Part shown: positions 39,139 to 47,926 of the stretch, piece by piece
Layout of the letters: each line of letters opens with the position of its first letter
How positions within the stretch are numbered: position 1 is the stretch's first letter
Assembly: GCA_018401435.1 (NCBI GenBank)
Contig: JAGYJW010000028.1
Coordinates: 1 to 64,000 of the forward strand
From: Deltaproteobacteria bacterium
GTDB taxonomy: Bacteria > Myxococcota_A > UBA796 > UBA2385
DNA length: 64,000 bases
Direction of reading: 5' to 3'
The notes under the pieces: model-generated
What the model was told of the DNA's origin: nothing
What the model saw: the letters and a program-made list of their open reading frames with translations, nothing else
The model's database searches: none
Program-made: the position numbers and the translations under genes

Positions 39139-40068
39139 TTGTCGGCCAGCGACCCGCCGGATCCAGGCAGGGTCCGAGCCTGGCTGCAGGACCTCCAGGG
39201 CCGCATCTGCGCGGGCCTGGAGGCTGTGGATGGGCAGGCGCGCTTTGTCCCGGACCGAGAGGATCGGGGCGAGGCCGGCCTGTCGGATCCCCGGGTGCTC
39301 GAAGATGGGCCGGTGATCGAGCGCGCAGCGGTCAACTTTACGCACAGTCGCGGCGCGGGATTGCCAGAGGCCGCCACCCAGCGCCACCCCCAGCTTGCGG
39401 GGCTCCCCTTCGAGGCCGTGTCGCTGTCGCTGATCGTTCACCCCCGCAACCCCTACGCGCCCACCACCCACGCCAACTTTCGCTGCTTTGTGGCGGGTGC
39501 GCCGGGCGAGCCGGCGGCATGGTGGGTGGGGGGCGGCTTCGACCTCACGCCCTACTACGGCTTTGATGAAGACACGGTGGCCTGGCATCGGGCGGCCCGG
39601 GCGGCCTGTACGCCGTCGGGTCCGGGGGTTCACGCCGACCTGAAGGCGCGTTGCGACGCCTACTTCCACCTGGACCACCGCAACGAGCAGCGCGGGGTCG
39701 GCGGCATCTTCTTCGACGATTGGACCGAGGGGGGATGGACGGCCAGCCTGGGCCTGTTGCAGCGGGTGGGCGAGGCCTTCTGGCCGGCCTACCGCCCCAT
39801 CCTGGTGGCGCGCAGCGCCATGCCCTATGGCGAGAGTCAGCGGCGCTGGCAGCTCATCCGCCGGGGCCGCTACGTCGAGTTCAACCTGATCCAGGACCGC
39901 GGCACCCGCTATGGCCTGCAGTCCGGACGCCGCATCGAGGCGGTCTTGGGATCGATGCCGCCAGCGGTGGCCTGGGCCTACCAGCACCAGCCGACCCCGG
40001 GCAGCCCCGAGGCCGAGCTGCTCAGCCGCTACCTGGTGCCGCGGGACTGGCTGGCTGACGGGGTCTGA
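39139..40068 (+). CDS. hemF: Oxygen-dependent coproporphyrinogen III oxidase
   Basis: FRCFVAG...WWVGGGFDLTPYYGFDEDTVAWH, RGVGGIFFDDW, RRGRYVEFNLIQDRGTRYGL; likely TTG start. Confidence 0.93.
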   Translation: MSASDPPDPGRVRAWLQDLQGRICAGLEAVDGQARFVPDREDRGEAGLSDPRVLEDGPVIERAAVNFTHSRGAGLPEAATQRHPQLAGLPFEAVSLSLIVHPRNPYAPTTHANFRCFVAGAPGEPAAWWVGGGFDLTPYYGFDEDTVAWHRAARAACTPSGPGVHADLKARCDAYFHLDHRNEQRGVGGIFFDDWTEGGWTASLGLLQRVGEAFWPAYRPILVARSAMPYGESQRRWQLIRRGRYVEFNLIQDRGTRYGLQSGRRIEAVLGSMPPAVAWAYQHQPTPGSPEAELLSRYLVPRDWLADGV

Positions 40069-40092
40069 TCCCCGCCGGCCAGCCCCCGTGCT

Positions 40093-41031
40093 TCAGCGGC
40101 AGACCGTGACCGAGGTGGTGTAGCTGCAGGACCAGTCGTCGCAGTCCACGAAGCCGTCGCCGTCGTTGTCCACGCCGTCAGCGCAGGTGGCGTCCGTCGT
40201 TTCGGTGACACCCGGGCCGCCGCAAGCCACGGCGAAGCCGCAGTCGGGGTCGTTGCAGTCCGAGCGGTCCGAGGTGGTCGTATCGGCGTCGTTGTCGATG
40301 CCGTCCGAGCACTCCTCTTCGGTGTCTTCGACGCAGTGGGTGGCGTCCCAGTTGCGCCAGCAGCCGTTGTCGGCGCAGTCGGTGCGGCCGTCGCCGTCGT
40401 TGTCCACGCCATCGGAGCACTGGGCCACGTCGTCGCGACCCTCGGGGATCACCTCGTCGCAGAAGTCCTCGCAGTCGAAGTCATTGCAGTCGATATAGCC
40501 GTCGCTGTCGTTGTCCACGCCGTCGCTGCAGGCGGCCTCGGTGTCTTCGCCCTCGCAGAAGTCGTCGCAGTCGAAGTCGTTGCAGTCGATATAGCCGTCG
40601 CTGTCGTTGTCCACGCCGTCGCTGCAGGCAGCCTCGGTGTTCTCGCCGCCGCAGACGTCGCCGCCCAGGTCCTGGCAATCGAAGTCATCGCAGTCGATGT
40701 AGCCGTCCCCGTCGTTGTCGATGCCATCCGAGCAGGCCGCGGCGTTGTCTTCGGTGCTGCCGCCGCCGTCGCCGCCGTCGCCCCCGTCGCCGCCGTCGCC
40801 CCCGTCGCCCCCGTCGCCCCCGTCGCTACCACCAGCGCAGTCGTCGTCCAGGGCGTCGGCATAGCCGTCGCCGTCGTTGTCCACGCCGTCGTCGCAAATC
40901 TCGACGCTGGTATTGGAGCCGCCGTCGTCGCCGTCATCGTCACCCTCGTCCGTCTTGCCGAAGCAGCCGGCCACGCTGATGAGGAGGGCGAGGCTGAGCC
41001 CGCGGGAGAGGGACAGGGGAAGTCGGTACAT
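40093..41031 (-). CDS. Asp/Cys-rich repeat lipoprotein (MopE-like/Ca-binding-type DGxDNDxDGxxDC repeats)
   Basis: Lipobox LLISVAGC; repeated ACSDGVDNDSDGYIDCNDFDC; GGD tract. Confidence 0.85.
   Translation of the reverse strand: MYRLPLSLSRGLSLALLISVAGCFGKTDEGDDDGDDGGSNTSVEICDDGVDNDGDGYADALDDDCAGGSDGGDGGDGGDGGDGGDGGDGGGSTEDNAAACSDGIDNDGDGYIDCDDFDCQDLGGDVCGGENTEAACSDGVDNDSDGYIDCNDFDCDDFCEGEDTEAACSDGVDNDSDGYIDCNDFDCEDFCDEVIPEGRDDVAQCSDGVDNDGDGRTDCADNGCWRNWDATHCVEDTEEECSDGIDNDADTTTSDRSDCNDPDCGFAVACGGPGVTETTDATCADGVDNDGDGFVDCDDWSCSYTTSVTVCR
40480..40660. repeat. Near-identical tandem DNA repeats encoding CSDGVDNDSDGYIDCNDFDC units
   Basis: cagtcgatatagccgtcgctgtcgttgtccacgccgtcgctgcag recurs with few changes. 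Confidence 0.85.
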
Positions 41032-41265
41032 GCATCCTCCAGGAAGGAGGCATCGTCACCTGTCTGGGGGCCGATCGCCGTGGCGGCCACGTGAAAACTG
41101 GCGCCATATCCACCGCGGCGGGGCGCAGGGCGGCCAGGGATCCCCCCGGGTCTGCCCGCGTAACGGTGCATCTGCAGCCGGCTTTAGGGAGATTTCACCG
41201 CGTCATCAAAGCTCAAGATCCTCGCGGCCCTGCCGTTGCAGACGGTGAAGCCTCAGGAGGTCTAC

Positions 41266-43830
41266 ATGCGCATTCCATCCCTGGTGATCGGCCTCGCCCT
41301 CATGGCCTGCAAGGGCGGCGACTCCGAGAATCCCGACGCCAACATCAACGTCAGCGGGGGCTCCGCCGGGGCCCTCACTGTGGACAACGACGGGGACGGC
41401 TGGACCGAAAACGAGGGCGACTGCAACGACGCCAACGCCTTCGTCTTCCCAGGTGCGGGCGAACGTTGCGACGGCCTGGACAACGACTGCAACGGCACTG
41501 TAGACGACAACGTCCAGGGCATCTGGTATATCGACAATGACGCCGACAACTATGGGCACCCCTCGGGCGTCTTCCCCAGCTGCAACCCACCCCCGGGCTT
41601 TGCACCCAACGCCACCGATTGCGACGACAGCAACGCGTCGGTGAATCCGGGTGCTTCCGAGGTCTGCGACGGCCTGGACAACAACTGCGCCGGCGGCGTG
41701 GACGAGGGGGTGACCACCACCTACTACCGCGACCTCGACGCCGACGGCTTCGGCAACCCGGGCAGCACCAGCGCCGCCTGCAGCGCGCCCAGCGGCTACA
41801 CCCTGGACAATACCGACTGCAACGACGCTAGCGCATCGGCCTACCCCGGCGCCACCGAGATCTGTGACGGCATCGACAACGACTGCGACACCGTCGTGGA
41901 CCAGGTCGATGACGACGGCGACTCCTGGGTGGCCATGGCCTGTGGCGGCGGCGACTGCGACGACACCGACCCCACCGTCAACCCCGGCGCGGTCGAGGTC
42001 TGGTACGACGGCATCGACCAGGACTGCGACCTCAACAGCGACTTCGACCAGGACGGCGACGGCTTTGACAGCAGCGCCTATGGCGGCACCGACTGCGACG
42101 ACACCAATGTCGCCTTCAACCCGGGAGCCACCGAGATCTGGTACGACGGCATCGACCAGGACTGCAGCGGGGGCAGCGACTTCGACCAGGATGGCGACGG
42201 CTACACCGCCCTGGCCCACGGCGGCAGCGACTGCGACGACGTGGCCGCGGGGGTCTACCCCGGCGCCATCGACGCCTGGTATGACGGCGTGGACGCCGAC
42301 TGCGCCGGCAACAGCGACTTCGACCAGGACGGCGACGGCTTCGACAGCGACGCCTATGGCGGCACCGACTGCAACGACCTGGTCGGCACCATCAATACCA
42401 GCGCCACCGAGGTGGCCAACGACGGCGTCGACAACAACTGCGACGCCAGCCCCGTAGGCGACGGCATCTGGCAGCACTTCACGGTGGCCAACGCCGACGC
42501 GCGCTTCACCGGCGAGGCAGCGGGCGACCGCGCAGGCCAGGGCGACCCCGGCATCGACGGTGCCGGCGACGTCAACGGCGACGGCTATGGCGACCTGATC
42601 ATCAGCGCCCTGCGCCATGGCTCCGGCGGCAGCCAGGTGGGCGCGGCCTATGTGGTGTTGGGCCCGGTCAGCGGCAACCACAGCCTCAGCACCGCCGACG
42701 CCAAGATGACGGGCGAGTCCTCCGGTGACCAGGCCGGCCGCGGCGTGGCCGGGGTGGGGGATGTCAACAACGACGGCTACGACGACGTTCTCATCGGTGT
42801 CATCGGCGATGACGCCGGCGGCGCCGACGCGGGCGCCAGCTACCTGGTCTATGGCCCCATCGTGGGCAACTTCGACATGGGCTCGGCCGATGTGGAGATC
42901 CGAGGGGCCGCCGCCAGCGACTCCTTCTGCGAGGTCGCCTGGGTGGGGGATGTCAACGGCGACGCCTACGACGACTTCATGGTGGGCGCGATGTACAGCA
43001 GCGCGGGCGGCCCGCTGGCCGGCGCTGCCTACATCTTCCATGGCCCCATGACCGTTGACATCAGCGCCAGCGCCGCGGACGCCGTCATCACGGGCGAGAC
43101 CTTCTTCGACGAGGCCGGCGCCTCCAACTGGGGTGCCGGCGACGTCGATGGCGACGGCATCAACGATCTGCTCATCGCCTCCCGCTCCAACGATGTGGGC
43201 GGAACCGACGCGGGCGCCGCCTATGTGGTCCTGGGGCCCATCACCAGCGATATGAGCCTGGCCGCCGCCGACGCGCGCTTCACCGGTGAACACGCAGGCG
43301 CCATGATCGGCTGGGGCGTCAGCGCCACCACCGCTGGCGACGTGAACAACGACGGCTACGCCGACATGGTCATCGGGGCGAAGTTCGACAGCGACTCGGC
43401 GACCTATGCAGGCGCCGCCTATGTCATCTACGGTCCGCCCACCGCTGGCTCGTCCAGCCTGAGCACCGCCGATGCCAAGCTGCTGGGCGAGTACGAGCGG
43501 GACTTCACCGGCGACTCGGTGCACGGGCCCGGCGACGTGGACGGCGACGGCTTCGACGACGTGCTGATCGGCTCCGGCTATAGCGACGCCGGAGCGGCCA
43601 ATGCCGGCGCGGTCTACCTGGTGCGCGGCCCCATGAGCGGCACCCAGAACCTGTCCTCGGCCGCGGCCAGCCGCATCGGCGCCGCGGGGGCCGAGGACCG
43701 GCTGCGGGGCCATGGCGCGGGCGATGTGGACGGCGACGGCCTGGCCGACATCCTGGTCAGCGCCCAGCTCAACGACACCGCGGGCACCGACGCCGGCGCG
43801 GTCTACCTCTTCTTCGGCTCGGGGCTCTGA
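41266..43830 (+). CDS. Lipoprotein with MopE-like repeats and integrin-alpha-type FG-GAP repeats
   Basis: LALMACKGGD lipobox; NPGASEVCDGLDNNC repeats, then GDVNGDGYGDLIISA... AGAAYVVLGP repeats; strong SD caggaggtctacATG. Confidence 0.9.
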   Translation: MRIPSLVIGLALMACKGGDSENPDANINVSGGSAGALTVDNDGDGWTENEGDCNDANAFVFPGAGERCDGLDNDCNGTVDDNVQGIWYIDNDADNYGHPSGVFPSCNPPPGFAPNATDCDDSNASVNPGASEVCDGLDNNCAGGVDEGVTTTYYRDLDADGFGNPGSTSAACSAPSGYTLDNTDCNDASASAYPGATEICDGIDNDCDTVVDQVDDDGDSWVAMACGGGDCDDTDPTVNPGAVEVWYDGIDQDCDLNSDFDQDGDGFDSSAYGGTDCDDTNVAFNPGATEIWYDGIDQDCSGGSDFDQDGDGYTALAHGGSDCDDVAAGVYPGAIDAWYDGVDADCAGNSDFDQDGDGFDSDAYGGTDCNDLVGTINTSATEVANDGVDNNCDASPVGDGIWQHFTVANADARFTGEAAGDRAGQGDPGIDGAGDVNGDGYGDLIISALRHGSGGSQVGAAYVVLGPVSGNHSLSTADAKMTGESSGDQAGRGVAGVGDVNNDGYDDVLIGVIGDDAGGADAGASYLVYGPIVGNFDMGSADVEIRGAAASDSFCEVAWVGDVNGDAYDDFMVGAMYSSAGGPLAGAAYIFHGPMTVDISASAADAVITGETFFDEAGASNWGAGDVDGDGINDLLIASRSNDVGGTDAGAAYVVLGPITSDMSLAAADARFTGEHAGAMIGWGVSATTAGDVNNDGYADMVIGAKFDSDSATYAGAAYVIYGPPTAGSSSLSTADAKLLGEYERDFTGDSVHGPGDVDGDGFDDVLIGSGYSDAGAANAGAVYLVRGPMSGTQNLSSAAASRIGAAGAEDRLRGHGAGDVDGDGLADILVSAQLNDTAGTDAGAVYLFFGSGL

Positions 43831-43840
43831 GCCCCTGACC

Positions 43841-44764
43841 TCAGGAGATGATCAGCTCTGCAACAGAGCCGCGGGCGGTCGCCTTGGAGTTGATCGCCCG
43901 CGTCATCATGACCTGACCCGAAGTGAAGCCCCGTCGGTAGAGCGATCTCACCGGCGGGGTGTCGCTGTTGGACAGCAGCACGCTCACGCCCTTGTCCTTG
44001 AGCGCCGCCGCCACATCCCGCAGCCGCTCCTGGTCCGACAGGTCAAAGCCGCCCTGGGTGTAGGCCGTGAAGGAGGCCGTCTCGCTCACCGGCACATAGG
44101 GCGGGTCGAAATAGACCAGGTCACCCGGCAGCGCGCGGTCGAGCACGGCGTCAAAGCCTTCGTGGTGGATGGCCGCGCCCCCCAGCACCCGGCTGCAGGC
44201 CCGCAGGTTGTCCTCGTCGCAGATGCGGGGGTTCTTGTAGCGACCCACAGGCACGTTGAAGTCGCCCTTGCGGTTCACCCGATACAGCCCATTGAAGCCC
44301 GTCTTGTTCAGGTAGATGAACCAGGCACCGACGTCGGCGTCGTGCTCGAAGGCATCGACGGGGAGCTGGCGCACCTCGTAGTAGTGCTCGGGGCCATGGG
44401 CCTCGCTGTAGTCGCGAAGGCGCTGAATGAGGCCCTCCACATCGTCGCGCACAGCCCGATAGGTGCGCACCAGCCGGGCGTTGGTATCGGAGAGGTGGGC
44501 CCAAGGCTGGTCGGGATCGGCGACCAGGCCCCGGGCCTCGCGCCGGGCGGCCAGGCCGAAGAAGAGGGCGGCGCCGCCCGAGAAGGGCTCGTGAAAACGC
44601 TGGAAGCGGTCCGGTCCACGCCGCAGCAGCTCGGGCACCAGGCGGCGCTTGCCACCGGCCCACTTGATGAAGGGGGTGGCCTCGGGTGGGGGCGCACGGC
44701 GAAGCCCGGCCTCCGGCGGCAAGGGGAGCTGGACCGGCGATCCGGCGAGGGCGGGCTTGGGCAT
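43841..44764 (-). CDS. D12-class N6-adenine DNA methyltransferase (Dam-like)
   Basis: FIKWAGGKRRLVPEL, HEPFSGGAALFF, DLVYFDPPYVP. Confidence 0.92.
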   Translation of the reverse strand: MPKPALAGSPVQLPLPPEAGLRRAPPPEATPFIKWAGGKRRLVPELLRRGPDRFQRFHEPFSGGAALFFGLAARREARGLVADPDQPWAHLSDTNARLVRTYRAVRDDVEGLIQRLRDYSEAHGPEHYYEVRQLPVDAFEHDADVGAWFIYLNKTGFNGLYRVNRKGDFNVPVGRYKNPRICDEDNLRACSRVLGGAAIHHEGFDAVLDRALPGDLVYFDPPYVPVSETASFTAYTQGGFDLSDQERLRDVAAALKDKGVSVLLSNSDTPPVRSLYRRGFTSGQVMMTRAINSKATARGSVAELIIS

Positions 44765-44925
44765 GGGCTCTTCTCGGGTCTTGACGTGGCAAGAGTAGAG
44801 CAGAGCTTTGCATCAAGGATGATCCGCGTCCAGCCGGAATTCCTCGCTTTCGACGTTCCACGGCGGGCCTACCGAGGCCGACCTCGATCATATTCTTCGC
44901 GTAGATCCGACTTAGGCTATTGACC

Positions 44926-44931
44926 TGTCAA
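44926..44931 (-). promoter_or_regulatory. Perfect -35-like TTGACA upstream of the methyltransferase (no clear -10)
   Basis: Complement of tgtcaa in a less GC-rich intergenic stretch. Confidence 0.3.
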
Positions 44932-45031
44932 GTGTTTCACAGGCAGGAAAAAGCCCCGGTCAGGCGCAGGCTTCGGCGCGCGGCTCACCCGGCCCCCGGT
45001 GCAGCAGCCCGCGCGGGGGCTCAGCGGGGGC

Positions 45032-46006
45032 TCAACCGTGGCCGTGGCCGTGCCCGTGGTCATGGCCGTGCCCGGCTTCGGGCTCCGGCTCGGGCGCGGC
45101 GGCGGGGGCCTGCATGCCCAGGTCCGGCGCACCACAGGGCCGGTCCGTCTCGACCTGCACGGTGCAATGTCGAATGTCGAATCGGGCCTTGAGCATGGCA
45201 GCCGCCTGGTCGGTCAGGCGGGTGGCGAATTCGGGGCTGCGGGCCACAAGGTGGGCCGACAGCACGGTCTGGCGGCCATCCAGGGACCAGATGTGCAGGG
45301 CGTGCACCTCGGCCACATCTTCAAGGCTCAGCAGAGCCGCGCGCACCGCCTGCACCGACAGCCCCGGTGGCGCGAATTGCAGCAGCACCCGCAGCGTCGC
45401 GCTCAGCAGGCGCAGGGTGCTCCAGGTGACGATGACCGCGACCAGCAGGCTGGCGACCGCGTCGGCCTTGTGGATGCCCGCCAGCAAGAAGCCCGCCGCC
45501 ACGATGGCGGCCACCGATCCGAGCGCGTCCCCCATCATGTGAATGAGGGCGCCGCGGATGTTGAGGTCCTCCTTGTCCGAGCGGTAGAGGGCCCAGGCGC
45601 TGCCCAGGTTCACCGCCAGGCCGATCACGCCGATGACCAGCACCGGCCAGCCCGGAACCTCGGGGCTGCCATGAACCAGGCGTTCCACCGCCTCAATCAG
45701 GATGAGCAGCACCACCACCACCATGGTGCCGCCGTTGATGAGCGCGCCCAGGACCTCGGCCCGGCGCATGCCAAAGGTCTGGTCGGGGCGGGCCGGGCGG
45801 CGGGCCAGCCAGGCGGCACCCAGGGCGATCAACAGGGCGCCCACATCGCCCAGCATGTGGCCGGCGTCGGACAGCACCGCCAGGGAGCCCGTGGACCAGC
45901 CCACGATCAGCTCGGCCACCAGCAGCACGACGTTGAGCGCGAGCACCCAACCCAGCACGCCGCGGTGATCCGCGGAGTCGTGGCTGTGGCTGTGGTTGTG
46001 GGACAA
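45032..46006 (-). CDS. Cation diffusion facilitator (CDF) metal transporter
   Basis: His-rich SHNHSHSHD N-terminus, LSDAGHMLGDVGALLIAL, HMMGDALGSV, HGHDHGHGHGHG C-terminus; TTG start. Confidence 0.9.
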   Translation of the reverse strand: MSHNHSHSHDSADHRGVLGWVLALNVVLLVAELIVGWSTGSLAVLSDAGHMLGDVGALLIALGAAWLARRPARPDQTFGMRRAEVLGALINGGTMVVVVLLILIEAVERLVHGSPEVPGWPVLVIGVIGLAVNLGSAWALYRSDKEDLNIRGALIHMMGDALGSVAAIVAAGFLLAGIHKADAVASLLVAVIVTWSTLRLLSATLRVLLQFAPPGLSVQAVRAALLSLEDVAEVHALHIWSLDGRQTVLSAHLVARSPEFATRLTDQAAAMLKARFDIRHCTVQVETDRPCGAPDLGMQAPAAAPEPEPEAGHGHDHGHGHGHG

Positions 46007-46111
46007 GGGGCCTGCCGCTGCGGGGGAGGCCCAGTCTATCCCTCCCGGCACGCGGGGCGACCGGGCGGTCCCCTCGACACGCGGCGGAACCAACGGGATA
46101 GCGCGAGGTCG

Positions 46112-47923
46112 ATGCTTGCCATGCGCGCCTTCACCCTCAGCCTGATCCTGCTGGCGCCGGGCCTCGCCCACGCGGCCTGGCTGCCCGCCAGCGCCGACCT
46201 CGCCGCCTATAGCGAGGGCGTCGTGGCCCTGGGCACCCAGCGCCTCGAAGACGCCGAGGCCACCTTTCGTCGCCTGCTGGAGGGCAGCCCCGACTGCGGC
46301 ATGTGCCGACAGGGCCTTGGGGTCGCCCAGCTCCGCCAGGGTCGGGTGGAGGAGGCGGTGGTGACCTTGCAGGCGGCCACGGTGGCTGCTCCCGATCAGC
46401 CCGAGGTCTGGTCCTCCTTGTCGGCCGCGGCCTTTGCCGCCCAGGATCTGCCCCGGGCGCGCGAGGCCGCGCTGCGGGCGGTGGCGGTGGACCCCGGTTC
46501 CATCGACGGCCAGGCAGCCCTGCAGCAGGTGCTGCTGCGCACGGGCGATCTCGAGCTGGCCCAGGTGTCCCTGGACCGCGCGCGACAGGACCTGCCCGAC
46601 CCGGTGGTGGCCTGCTTCGAAGTGCAGCTCAGTCAGGAGCGGGGCAAGGCCGTCGCCGCCGACCGCCTGGAGGCCTGCCGCCGCGCCGGCACCCCGGACC
46701 TGGTGGCCGGCGCCCTCAGCCGGGCGAACGAATCCAGCGACCAGGTGGGCGCCCTCGCCGCGCGCCTGGGCATGGACCCGGTGGTGCTGGTCGCACAGGC
46801 CCTCGACCGGGAACAGGCCGGCGATCTGCGCCAGGCCTCGGCCTTGCTGGACCGGGTGCTGGCCGGTTGGCCCCAGCGGGCGGACGCCCGGGCCATGCGG
46901 GCGAGGCTGCGGCGCGCCCAAGGCGACCGCGCCGGGGCAGAGGCCGACCTCGAGGCCCTGCTGATGTCGGGGAGCTGGGTGGATGTGCACCGCAGCGGCG
47001 CCACCAGCGGCATCCTGCGCCAGAGCGACGCCGTGCGCCTGCAGAACACGGTCGCAGAAGGTGCGGCTGCCCTGGTGGAGCTGCACCTCGACGCCGGCGA
47101 TCTGCCCGGCGCACAGACCCGCTGGGCCGCCATCTCGGGGCTGCCGGCCCACCCCGCGCTCTTCGCCATCGGCGCCCGCCTGGCCCTCAAGCAGGGCGAC
47201 CCGGCGCTGGCATGGAGCCGCGTGAATGAAGGCATGGAGCGCTTTCCCAACGATTCTGCCCTGCTGTCTGTCGCCGGCGGGCTGGCGGCCAGCGATCCCG
47301 CCGGGCTGGGCCCGGAACGCCGCGCGGCCTTGGCGGCCTCGCCCCACTGGCGCGACCACCTGAACCTCGCCGCGGTGCTGCGCAAGGAGGGCGATGTCGC
47401 GGGCTGCACCACCCAGGCCGGCCGGGCGCTGGCGGGCGCGGCGCCCGAAGAAGCCGACGCGGTCGCGCTGCTGCTGCATGGATGCGCGGTGGACGGGCGA
47501 GATCGGCAGGGCGCAGACGCCGCGCTGGCGCGCCTCAGGGACGTCGGCCAGCTGCGGCCCGGCGCACGCTACAACCACGCCCTGCTGCACCTCAACGCCC
47601 AGGACAGCGCGGCCGCCGCCCGGGTGCTCGGGCGCCTTCCCGAAGAGCTGGCCGCGGTCTCCAAGGCCGATGATCCGGTGCTGCGCGCGGTGCTCGCCCT
47701 GGGCCTGCGGGTAGCCGCCGCCCAGGCCGACTGGGGCCGCGGCGAAGCCCTCAGCCGCCTGCCCGCCGCCCCCCTCGACGACCGGCTGTGGTTTGTCGGC
47801 GCCATGTTGGACGCCGGCCTGGTGCGCGCCGCGGCAGACCTGCTGCCCGCAGACTGCGACAGCCTGGACCCACCCTTCTCCGGCCGATGCGCCGTGCTCA
47901 AGGCCCGCTCCGGGGCGCTCTGA
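46112..47923 (+). CDS. TPR-repeat exported protein
   Basis: Signal peptide LSLILLAPGLAHAAW; GVVALGTQRLEDAEATFRRLLEGSPDCGMCRQGLGVAQLRQGRVEEAV. Confidence 0.8.
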   Translation: MLAMRAFTLSLILLAPGLAHAAWLPASADLAAYSEGVVALGTQRLEDAEATFRRLLEGSPDCGMCRQGLGVAQLRQGRVEEAVVTLQAATVAAPDQPEVWSSLSAAAFAAQDLPRAREAALRAVAVDPGSIDGQAALQQVLLRTGDLELAQVSLDRARQDLPDPVVACFEVQLSQERGKAVAADRLEACRRAGTPDLVAGALSRANESSDQVGALAARLGMDPVVLVAQALDREQAGDLRQASALLDRVLAGWPQRADARAMRARLRRAQGDRAGAEADLEALLMSGSWVDVHRSGATSGILRQSDAVRLQNTVAEGAAALVELHLDAGDLPGAQTRWAAISGLPAHPALFAIGARLALKQGDPALAWSRVNEGMERFPNDSALLSVAGGLAASDPAGLGPERRAALAASPHWRDHLNLAAVLRKEGDVAGCTTQAGRALAGAAPEEADAVALLLHGCAVDGRDRQGADAALARLRDVGQLRPGARYNHALLHLNAQDSAAAARVLGRLPEELAAVSKADDPVLRAVLALGLRVAAAQADWGRGEALSRLPAAPLDDRLWFVGAMLDAGLVRAAADLLPADCDSLDPPFSGRCAVLKARSGAL

Positions 47924-47926
47924 CCG

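Noticed and set aside
40480-40660. Possible CRISPR array from regularly spaced repeats
   Set aside because: Repeats are contiguous, in-frame coding units with no unique spacers.
41206-43713. 835-aa minus-strand ORF with regular repeats
   Set aside because: Mirror image of the repeats in the opposite-strand FG-GAP lipoprotein.
44993-45021. gcccccg/cgggggc hairpin as rho-independent terminator of the CDF gene
   Set aside because: Real 7-bp inverted repeat, but no adjacent T-run; the nearest T5 is about 45 nt further on.
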